A stretch of DNA of 64,000 nt from positions 251,903,981-251,967,980 of the forward strand of contig NC_084480.1 in assembly GCF_030035675.1 (NCBI RefSeq), read 5' to 3'. This document shows, piece after piece, positions 12,901-24,900 of the stretch. The stretch comes from Rhineura floridana (lineage: Eukaryota > Chordata > Lepidosauria > Squamata > Rhineuridae). The position numbers were made by a program, and so were the translations under genes. The stretch's first letter is position 1. Every line of letters begins with the position of its first letter. The notes under the pieces were generated by a model. The model was given only the letters and a program-made list of their open reading frames with translations. It ran no database searches and was not told where the DNA came from.

Positions 12901-15900
12901 TGACCATTAACCATGCTGGTTGATGGGAATTGTAGTCCAACAACATCTGGGGACCCAAAGATTGGGAAAGACTGCAATAGATGGTCCTCTAAACTGACTT
13001 TTCTTTTTTTAAAATTATAGTTGTTAAAGATGTATTAAGACTTTTATACAGTTACTTTTTGTTTACAATTTTGAATTTCAAATACCACTTACTTTTGGGG
13101 GGGAGGGCTTCCAGATGACCAAACTGTGGCACAATAAATCCACAAATGGTACTCATCTGTTTCGGGGAGGGGGCACATGTCTACCCTTGAGGCTTTTGTT
13201 AAAAGAATATTATATTTCCCCAGCATTGAAATGGCAGTATTTAGTCATAACAAACATTTGCTATCATGTCCGTTTCAATGGTGTTGTGTGGCATGTGCCA
13301 GTGTGACACGTTGACCAGTTGAATAGTGTTGAGCCAGAGCTACACAAACCAATCTGATGACTAGATGACTTTTTCCCCAAAGTTTTATTCTGCTGCTCTT
13401 CAAGCAGAAGGCAGCTCACATCACTTTGATTAACAGGGTCTGAAATCCTGGAGAGATGCTGCCAGTCAGTGCACACAATACTGAGCAAGACAGGCCAATG
13501 GTCTGATTCAGGAGAAGGCAGCTTCCTTTTTTCCTATGAATTTTTGAACATTAGAACATGGTGATCATCAACAAGGCTGTCCAATTCTCCTAGAACACAT
13601 TTACATTTTACATTTTAAAAAACTAATTTGAATTTAGATCTTTGCAGTCTGAATGGTCTCCCTCTCCAGCAGTGCAGCTTATACCTGTTCTAAGAAAGAA
13701 AAAAAGCTATCTTTCACCTCTAAATAACATGACATTTATATAGTATTAAAAGCATTTTACATACAATACCTCAATGTAATCCTTGCACTGACCTTGTGGA
13801 TCTGTATTATTATCAACACATTTTGGGGCGGGGGGGCAGGATTTAAGACTGAGAGAGGGCAGCTTTCCTGAAGTCACCTAGTGAATTCGTTGGACATAAC
13901 AGTATAGTAGCAGAAGTTCAGATCTGTAGCTCAGTTTCTCATCCGTGATGCTACACTATCTCTCTACCCCCCCCCCCCGCTATATGAGGATGGGATATCT
14001 TGCTGCAAGCACCAAGTAGGGCTTGCAGGAACATCGTGGTAAATATAAAAATAGATTTTTAAAAAACATCTGGAAATAACCATAGTGATATTCCAGACAA
14101 ACATTAACATCCCATTAGCAGAACATGCATTAATGAAATAATAACTGAAAGACTCACTACTTTCCTTCAACATATCGCCACATGAATCTCAGGGCCAGTA
14201 CACATGTTACATTACCCATTCCTCAGCTGCTCCTGCGTGGCCTCATTCCACCTTTAACCCATTGGTGTAGCATCTAGCATGGAGGGAGCCATGCTCTGTG
14301 CAGAAGTATCATGGTGCCTGTCCACAATTTAAATAAGATGTAATGGCTCTTAGAGTTTGAAACAAGAAACAAAGGCAGCGACGCCTGAGTCACATACACT
14401 TCTACTTCCCCATTTCTCCTGTTGTGAAAAGTGGGGACTCGGGATCCTCACCTGTGGTGAGATCTATGAGCCCTACATGGCCTCCTGCATGTTACAGTAG
14501 AATCATAGAGTTGGAAGAGGTCTTCAAGGTCACTCAGCCCAACCTCATGTTCAATGCAGGTTCTGTCATGCAGGATGCCACAATAGCATCCCTGACAGGT
14601 GGTCATCCAGCTTCTGCTTCAGTACGTCCAACAGCCCATGTCCTTCCAGGGCAACCTGTTCTATTTTTAAACAAATGGAGCTTACCACTAAGCCACAGTT
14701 TGGCTTAGCATTATGTGTGAAAGCAGCCTTTATACAGAGATTTAAAAGACATGTTCCGATGACAGAATAGAGAAAGAAATACTCACTTTTTTCACAGTCA
14801 GGAAACTAAACAGAAGAGCTCTAAACAGAGAGTAAGCCACCAAAGAGATTGCCTTGATAGCTGATAAGGAAAATGAAGAAGTAGCAGGGATATGGCCTCT
14901 ATCTTGATGTGTGAGGCAAAGAAATGGTAGGAATCAAAGATGGTCCATGGGCTGGGAAAACAACAATGTCTCCAAAAAGCAACAAATAACTGTTTGGGGA
15001 GCTGGGAGGGAAGATGAGGTCCTCCATCTTCAGCCAGAAAGTTACCTCTTTTTATCATACCTTCTCTGCCTTTCATTTGCTAATTAACTAAAGTTAGCAC
15101 ACATAAGACAAATGCACAGACTGAGGTGAATTCTGAGTGCTATCATTTTGGGGAAAGTGATTTATTTATTTTATTTATTTATTTATTAAATGTTTAGCCC
15201 ACCCTTCAGTGACATTCCCAAATGGGCTTAGAAAATAAATAAATAAATAAATGTACAAAGTAAATACTATGGATGACTTGAGCAAAGGAATCAAGCCACA
15301 TTTTCAAGAGGAAGATTGATCTTCCTCAATCCCTAGCCAATGTGGATGCATTTTCCTGGATGTAAAGACAGCGTTCAGTTTATGTGTCTGGAGCATAAAC
15401 CCTAATCTTCCCAAAGATAATTTTGTCCTCTCTCTGGTGTTCTATACACATGCACTCAAACACCTTCCTACATGTAGTAAGCTAGCATTTCAGAGAAAGA
15501 GCTACAATAAACCTTCCACCCTGACATGCAAAATTCAGCAGATCCTTTTGTTTTAGTAGAAGCATTCAGAAATGTCAAACTTCCTCTCCAATCTAATGTT
15601 TGAAAATGTAGAGTCCAGAATTCTCCCACTCCAGTCTACCACTCCTGCTCATTTTGCGTAATGTGTGGAACAACAGCCCTAAGATACAACAAAATGTTTT
15701 GTTCTCACATAACAATATCCTCCTCATTTAAAGTATATTTCAAAGTAAATGTTGAAAGTCAGAAGCAATGTTGGAGCATATCTTCTCATATTAAGATTAC
15801 TGAGCAAATAAAACTGGTCAGTTTGCACTAGGAAAGCTCTGGTGCATGCAAGCATTGTTGCCCTTTAATATGAAGCCTAAACATTTCTTTCGATCTAAAA

Positions 15901-18900
15901 CAGCTATGTGATGGGGCTTGATCCAGCTGCCTGGTTTCGAGTCAACCCAACAACTGGCGAAATCACTTTTAGTAAAGTGATTGATCGGGAGTCAATCTAT
16001 GTAGTTAATGGGGTATATACTGCAGAGCTGCTAGCTATTACTAAAGGTAAGAAAATAGCTCTTTTCCTTTTTATATATATAATTTTGCCTTGCCATTTAT
16101 GGGAAGTTTGCAACTGATATCCAGTATCATTCAAGAAAGCAGTTACTCAAAGATATGCTATTCTGCGCATAGTTCCTCCAGCTATTTTGTAATTCATTGT
16201 AAGTGATTTTGAGCTCGGGAAAGTATCCTGTATGTGTTTTAAATTAATACATATATAAATATTTGCCCTCAACAACTGCGTCAAATGTTTTGTCTGGTTA
16301 TTTCCAGCCCATATATAAAATTGATTTGCCATATCTCACCTCCATCTTCAATTTCCAGAGAGTAATTGGGAGCACAAAATAAGTAAATCTTGCCCAATCC
16401 AGCAGTAGAATATGTACACAGATACCCTATATTTTCAAACGAATGGAGAAGCACTAGAAGTCTGTTGATGCTTTAGAGTACACATGGGGCTCAATGAGAT
16501 TTCTTTAATCAGTGTTATTATCAGATCTTCATACCTAAAGATATCCTCTTTAAATGATCCTTCAAACTGGGAGAGGCACAGAAAAGTTCAGTCATAATCT
16601 TATGTTGATCATAACAATATAAGAATAGTCCTGATGAATCAGACCAAAGGTACATCTAGCCCAGCATCCTGTTCTCACAGTGGCTAATCAGATGCCTATG
16701 GGAAGCCTGGAAACAGGACCTGAATGCAACACTCTCTACTTGTGATTCCTGACAAATACTGGAGGCGGTACACAGCCATCATAATTAGCAAATATTTATT
16801 GCCTTATCCTCCCAGAGTTTGTCTAAACCCCTTTTAAAGCCATTCAGGTTGGTAGCTATTACGACAGCTGCATTTAGACAGCAGTTTATTCCATGTTGTT
16901 GATGGTTCCTTACCTGTTAATTTCCACATTTTATTTGATCTTTCACATGACTTAAAAGACACTTTTTGAAATCTAGTAGGATATAGTGGAAGTTCACTGC
17001 TCATTTCTGTTATAATTTCTTCTAGAAAATCACAGGAGTCAAGTTACTAAATTTGGGGTGGTATACTGGTATACAGTTCTTTCCCAGCATTTTCATGCGT
17101 GCATCATGGGGGAACAGAAGTGTGCATGTGTGGAAAGGGTGGAGGAATAGCAACACGTCCACTAACATTCATTGTTGCATCACAACATGCTCATATATTG
17201 GTAGTATATTGGTCAAAAAGCCATAATGCAACAGATACTGCAGAGTGAAAGGAATGTTAAAAATTGGGACAGAAGTGCTGCTATTATAATCAGCAAAACT
17301 AACACAATAAACTCCATTCTGAATGCAGCCTACATCTTGTGAGAGTAAATTCTGTAATAAGTACTATATGAAAAAGTACTTCCTTTTGTTTCTGAATCTT
17401 CCAACATTCAGCTTTATTGGATGGCTCTAGATTCTAGTATTATGAGAGACGGAGAAACACTTCTCCCTATCCACCTTCTCCACACCATGCATAATTTTAT
17501 ACACACCTCTACCATGTACCCCCGTACTCACCATTTATTTAAAACAAAGAAGTCCCAAATGCATCCTTTCCTCACAGGGGAGTTGCTTCAGCCTTTTGAT
17601 CTTTTTGGGCAACCTTTTCTGCAAACTTCCAATCTCAAAATATTCTTTTTATGGTACAGTGACCAGAAACAGTCACAACATTTCAAGTACAGTCATACCA
17701 TAAATTTGTATAATAACAATTGTATTTTTCAATTCCTTTCTTAATTATCCCTAACATGGAAGCCACCTTTTTCACACAACTGCTGCACACTGGGCTGACA
17801 TTTTCATTGAGCTATCCACTACAGCTCTATGGTCTCTTTCCTGGTCATTCCCTGCCAGTTTGAACCCTATTAGCACATATGAGAAATAAGGATTTTTGAC
17901 CCCAATGTACAGTACAACACTTTACACTTGCTTTCCTTGAATTGCATTTGCCATTTTAATGCCCATTGACCCAGTTTAGATAAATCCTTTTGGAGCTCCT
18001 GGCAATTCCTTTTTTGTTTTTATCAACCTGAACAATTTGATGCCATTAGCAAACTTGCTCTTTGCTCACCCCTAACTCCAGGTCCAAGCTAAAAAAGCAC
18101 TGATCCCAATACTCATCCTTAGGGGATCCAGCTTCTTATATCCCTCCATTGTGGGAACTGTCCACTTATTCCTACTCTCTCTTTCCTGTTCTTTAACTAG
18201 TTACTGATCCATAAGAGACCTGTCCTCTTAAGCCATGATCAGCCACTGAGTATTTAACAGCTGTTTAACCTGTCACTCAACCATTAAAATCTACCCTTTG
18301 CTCACTATTCTGATTTGCTCAAATTAAATTTTCCAATTTAAAATTAAAATTTGGCATGCTGTTTACATACCAGGAGCATTGTACCTCTGCAACACAACGT
18401 GCTAAAAGCCATCTGATTTTTTTCTCACATGGATATATTTTGATTACAGACAGTCCTTTCACAACAGCGACTGGCACCATTGTGCTTACTATTCAAGATA
18501 TCAATGATAACTGCCCAACTGTAACAAATGAAATCAGAAAAGTATGTACTGACAGTCCGACAGCAGTAATCACAGCTAAAGATCTAGATGGACCACCATA
18601 TGGAGCACCTTTCAAATTTACAATAGTGGCTCAGTCTCCAGGAAGTTCATGGAATATCAGAAGAGTGAATGGTAAGTACATTTAGATGTAGATATCACCA
18701 TATTGTTCAGGGTTTGCCCACCTTTCTAAATTTGCTTTACCTTCCATGATTTCCCTGCTCCTCGCAATCCCTGCACCAACCATCAGTTTGTATGGTAAGT
18801 TTGTAATATTCTACATGTGCATCCCACTGCTCCACACAAGAATCTATGGATTGAGGTGGGTAAGCAGATACTAAGATCCTTTGAGCAGGAGTACATCCCT

Positions 18901-21900
18901 CATCTCGTTTCTCTCTCCTCTACTTTCTTTCTACTCACCTACAGAACGCAGTACTGGTCTCCATAAAATAATCTAATTCTACATTATTTCTGGTCACTCT
19001 CAGCTCAGGGGAATTCTACAGAATAGTTTTAGAGTCTGGGCCACAGGGAGGGGAAAACATGTATTTATCTGCCTATTAGCTACCAGGCTAAGTTCAAGGT
19101 TCTGGTTTTGGTGTACAAAGTGAAAATCTACTTTAAGTGAAGCAATTGTCTTCACTTGTACTGCACACAATCACCACTAGATGGCAGTGGCATCATGCCA
19201 ATAAAATGTACGTTATTGCGAAGCACGCGAACGTTAAGCAGGGTATGGGGACGTATGGAGCATGTACGTTATAGTGAGGCAACGTTAAGTGAAGCAACGT
19301 TAAGCGGGGTATGCCTGTACAGCTTGGGACCAGGATATCTGAAAGAGAGTCTTACCCCTTATATACCCAGTTGATCACTGCACTCTGCAGGTGAGGGCCT
19401 CCTGCAGATACCAGCTTATCAGGAGGTCCATTCCACATAACATAGGAAGTGGACATTTAGTGTAGTCGCGCCTACCCTTTGGAATTCCCTCCCCTTAAAT
19501 ATTAGACAGGCGCCATCTCTGTTATTTCTTCAGTGCCTACTGAAGACATTCCTCTTTCAACAAGCCTTTTAAGTAGAGACCTTATCTCAGTCTGCATCTG
19601 TGTTGGAATTGCTTTTTAAGATGTTTTTAAAGCTTTTAAAAAAAAGATGTTTTGTTTTAATATGTTTTTAAGGATGTTTTGTCATAATATATTTTAAAGT
19701 CTATGATGTTTTAGAGAGCTTTTAGTGCTTTTGTTTGCTGCCCTGAGCTCCTACTAGGAGGAAGGGCGGGATATAAATCTAATAAATAAATAATTATTTT
19801 GTTTGTATCAAATAGACAACTAAGGCATTGAGGCAAAGACTTGCAGCTGTTTAACACATTGTTAATATAATGCAAATATCCTACACTAATCAATTAATTA
19901 ATCATCCTGAGAATCATCCTTCCCCAAACTTGTGCCCTCCAGGTATTTTGGACTACAACTACCATCATCCCTTACCATTGGTCATGCTGACTGAGACTGA
20001 TGGGAATTGTAGTCTAAAACATCTGGAGGGAGCCACATTGGGGAAGGCTGCTCAAAGTATTCACTAGCAGATCTGCAAACTCCTATTTTAGTTCTCCAAG
20101 CATGAATCTGCCCCCACTTCCTGGTATCAATTGATAGCCAGTTCTTATAAGACACTGCTAATATCCTGTTATCTGCATCAGCCCAGAGAATGGAAGTGAA
20201 GGTATACATGAACAACTTAGTTGCTCTGTGCCACCCAAAAGAAACTGAAATGTGCTTTCTTATTGTACCCAGATGGGCCCTGAGAAATTTATATAGTCCA
20301 GACTGCCTCATAGGGACTGCTAACTTCATTTAGGAGCATGAATTTGCCCCTGAATATAGAAAGTCCAAATCAGAATTAATATAAATGACTATTGTTTTTA
20401 TTTTTTTCTCTCCCTCTCCCCCCACAGATACCTCAGCAGCACTGTTCTCCCAGAATATAGAGTTTGTAATTCACGAGGTCCAAGTTAAAGTGTTCGACAA
20501 CAGTGACAGAAGCTGTGATAGGCCATTGATAATTCCTTTGCAAGCCTGTCACTGTGACACTAGTAGGATATGTGTCAATTCTGCTACGCGAAGAATCACT
20601 GTTACTGTTATTAGTGGTGGTGGGACAGGAGGTGGCGGAGGAATCGGTGAGGGACAAACTGGTGGGACAGGAGGAGGAAAGGATGGAACAGGAGGAACAG
20701 GTGGTGGGACTAGTGGTGGCGGTTCACAATGGGGCACTGGTGATGGTGGTTCACAATGGGGCACTGGTGATGGTGGTTCACAATGGGGCACTGGTGATGG
20801 TGGTTCACAATGGGGCACTGGTGGTGGTAGTTCACCATGGGGCACTGGTGGTGATATTAATGGTGAAACTGGAGTTGACAATGGTTATGGATGGAACAGA
20901 AACAATGGAGAACTTGCACTTAGTCCTGCTGCCATTGCCCTGATGATTCTTGGAGGACTAATATTTGTGTGTAAGTATTCCACAAAAACTAGATTTAACT
21001 ATTTCTGTTTTGGGAATTCTGCTTGCTTTTCAAAGAGCTCTGGGCTGTCTTATTTAATATTTTGCCATAACATTATTGCTTTCATAAAAGCTGCCCCATG
21101 CATCTTCCCATGAAATAAGGAGTTTTTGACAAGAGGAGAGTTCATGTTTCAGAGGCCCATTAACTATATGTTTATGTTCACACGCTAAGAAACTGCAGCC
21201 TAGCCTAGGAGGAAGCATCAAGTGCAGCATCTCACACAGAAATGCATGCTGTCATAGCTAAATGCACAATGCTAAGTGGAGTAAATGGCCAAGGAGCTCT
21301 GTCTTGCTTGTCTCCAAAAAGCCTAAGATGCTTCATGTACAGGAAATGATGGGTGCAGCACTGTGAACATAAGAACATAGAAAGCAGCCTTGTGCTCATC
21401 TATTTATTTATTTATTGCATTTGTATACCGCCCCATAGCTAAAGCTCTCTGGGTGGTTTACAACAATTAAAAATATTAAAAAAACAAATATACAAATTTA
21501 AAAACACATTTTTAAAAAGCAATTTAAAAACATCTAGCTCCCTACTGTCTATATTGACCAACAGCAGCTCTCCAATTCTCAGGCAGGAGTTTTTCCCAGC
21601 CTTACCTGGAGATGTTGGGAACTGAAACTGGGCCTCCTCCATGCAAAGCAGATGTTCTACCACTGAGCTATAGTCCTTCCCTACTGTGCCTGTGAAACAG
21701 ATCCAGGGATGCATCAGTGGCCATAAGAATGCAGCTCAAGTAGCTGTCACGACAGCTGTTGTAGATGATAGGGATGGGTTAAGATTGAATCCCAACCCCA
21801 GTGGGATGGCTTGTCTGCTTATATCAGAGTGATATCCTGTCACCTGGTACTAAGTACCTTGTCTCACCTATGCCTATACAGGCAAAGAAGGAAAGATATC

Positions 21901-24900
21901 AATAATGTGTTGTTCACGATGCTCATCATTATAACATAAAAGTGGTCAGAAATAGTTGGGCATGATCTGCTGAATTTAAAGGCAAAAACACTGACTGGTT
22001 TGCTGTTTGTAAAATTATTTTGCATCTCAGAAATTATTCTTTGCAATTAAGTTGTATCTTTCATTATATGCAGAGACAAATATTTGACCATGTTTAAAAA
22101 TTGCGTTTATTTATTTATTCTATCAGTGGTTCCAATTCTGATGTCACAGAGTGGCTGTTGTGGCTATTTTGGATCTGGCCCTGTTGGTGGAGTTGGGGCT
22201 GGATTTGAGCCTGTGCCTGAATGCACAGAAGGAGGCATTCATTCATGGGGAATTGAAGGAGCACAGCCTGAAGACCGGGTTAGTTCTTAACTTTGCAGAA
22301 AGCTTTATATAGGCTATCCCATTATCAGTGCTAAATCTCTAACGCAATAATGGACCTGTCATACTTTCTGTCTCTCTATCTGCCTATTTTGTTTAAAAAT
22401 TTGCCTTCTATTCCTCAGTGTTTTCACTCCCAGATGACTCACAAATAATATTAAAGCGACCAAAATAAACAATAAAGCCAACATAGCAAAACAACTTAAA
22501 ATGTATTACTTGGAGGGCAGCCTTCTCCCTTATCAATCTGCTTGTCCACTAAGATCAACTATAGTAGCCCTCCTGGGCAGAGTCGGCTCGCTAGGTGGTG
22601 TGGAGCCACAATGCTAGCTTCCTGGCAGGTTCACTGTTGCTTTGAGGGGGCAGGGAGGAACAAGTAGTACAAATAGACCAGTAGGAATACAAGGTGAGCT
22701 TCTTTGGTGTGTTTGCACCACGGCAGTCTCCGCATGGCCTTGCCCCTCTCCCTCCTGGCAAGCAACAGCAGGACACCTGCTGGGAAGCTAGCGTAGAGGT
22801 TCTGCCCCACCCAGCAAGCTGCTTCTACTCCTAGCCCTTTTCTGTGGCAGTAGACATAGGTGAAGCTCCCCGTATTACTTGAAGAATTGCCTTACCCTAG
22901 ACGTGCGCACTCAACTACTTCAATCTGCAGAACTAGCACAATGTTTGTTCCACATTTTCAAGAATTGATCCTGCAGTGTGGCAACGCCTATTCTCTAGAA
23001 CTCCCTGTTCATCGATATTAGGCAGTTGTTTTGGCACCTGCTAAAAAAAGGTTTTGTTTAGGCAAGCCTACCCAGATGTGTAAGCTTAACATGCAATTTT
23101 ATTATATCTGTTTTAAAATTGATCATCATTATTATGTTGATTATATTTTGATCATTTTAACATGTTTTTAACATTTGATTTTATCAGTATTTTTAATGAA
23201 TATTTTATATCATAGAATAGTAGAGTTGGAAGGGGCCTACAAGGCCATCGAGTCCAACCCCCTATAGTCTTGTGTAAACAGGTTAGAAGGTTTTTGTTGA
23301 TTGAAGCAGTTTATAAATCTTGCCAATAAATAAATAAATGTGTCATGAGGACAAAAGAGGACACACATTTGCAAGGGTCCCCTGCCCTGCCCTGCCTACT
23401 AGTAATGACCATTTTGCAAATATAAATATTCCTTCTATTCATCATCAGGATATTCACTGGCTTATAAAACTGTGCATCTCAAAGATGACAATCCACAAAT
23501 GAAACAGGCACTCAGTTCTTCCGCTTTATGGCCAGTTATCAACTGCATCCAAAGAAAAGTAACACAAACAAAGAAGAACAGTTACAATTGTGACTCGTAA
23601 TAAATATGATTATACAGATAATATTAGCAGTACTATTTTCCTCACGCTACCCATCCCCAACTAGCTGGGTTAGCTAGCTAGGTGTTCCCTATATATCCCA
23701 TATATGCTAAGCCAGTGTTTGCTCCACACCTACATTAGCCTCTCACATATGGACCCTGATCCAGTAACAACAATCCACGCGTGGAAATAGATTCCTCCAC
23801 CATACTAAGGTACACATATACACACACAACTAACATCTGGTTTAAGAGTGTACTGTACGCAAATGGGGTCTGTGTACACAGTGCCATGTGCCTGCCTGTA
23901 GTGGATGGCAGGGTGGGGCTGCGGCACTTACCTAACTTTCCAACTTTCAGGTGGGTCACTGCTGCTTAGCAGGAGGGAGAGTGGTAGGGGTAAGTTGGCC
24001 GGGAGGTTGGCGCTATGCAAATGCACCAGTGGAGCCAGTATGGTGTTCCTGCTGGTGCATTTGTACAGTACCAGCCTCCCTGCCCAGTCTCCCACCCAGT
24101 AAGCAGCAATGACTCCACTGCTGGGAGGTCAGGTAAGTGCCACCACTCCACCCCACCATCCATTACTGATGCCTACCTGGCCTTCCATTATGCTTGTGGT
24201 CCTCTGGATCAGGAAAAAAATCATCTTTACATCTCTTATAAAAACCTGTATTTAAATCATTTATTTATTCATTCATTCATTTTAGGATGTGTCAAATATT
24301 TGTGTGCCCGTAACAGCTGCAGGCTATGGTGACTCCTCAGGTAAATGAAGCCTAAACATTATGAAATTTTAACTTCAGTAATGCTTTTCACAATTATTTT
24401 CTAGTATGTAACACAAAGGGCTTGGAGATTTGAGTCTACTTCAGAAGGATAGTCCCGTTCCACAGCCCTTGTTAACTGTTAGCTCTTGTTAGTTCCACTG
24501 AAGTTAACTGAAACCTGCCCACTGAAATCCAGAGATCAGCAGATGCTGCTTTGTGCTTATGAAGCTCTTTTTAAGTAGACTTTCCTGTTGAAAGAAGTAA
24601 AATAAATGAGGCCCGGTTGAACGGACATGCAACCATATGCTGTTCATTTTAAGCCAGGCCACATGTAGGCTACTCTCTATGGTGGGTCATTCATAAACAG
24701 CCACTCTCCATACAGATATGCTCCTCACCATGTAGATTTCACTTGGCAAGGACAAACTGCCCCCCCCCAAAAAAAAACAGCTTGCCTGGTGGGCAGCTTG
24801 CCTGAATTGGCTTAAATTTATCTCAGTATTGGTTAGTGGACCAGGATGCTAGGGGCTACACACATCATTACTGTTCCTCTAAAAGCATCATGCAATAATA

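Noticed and set aside
20721-20855. CRISPR-like regular repeats
   Set aside because: The units are directly adjacent with no spacers, lie in a coding exon and keep the frame; the window is vertebrate.
20549-20943. Pro-rich minus-strand frame and a Val/Asn-rich plus-strand frame over exon 12
   Set aside because: Both are other-frame readings of the 27-bp tandem repeat inside the desmoglein exon.
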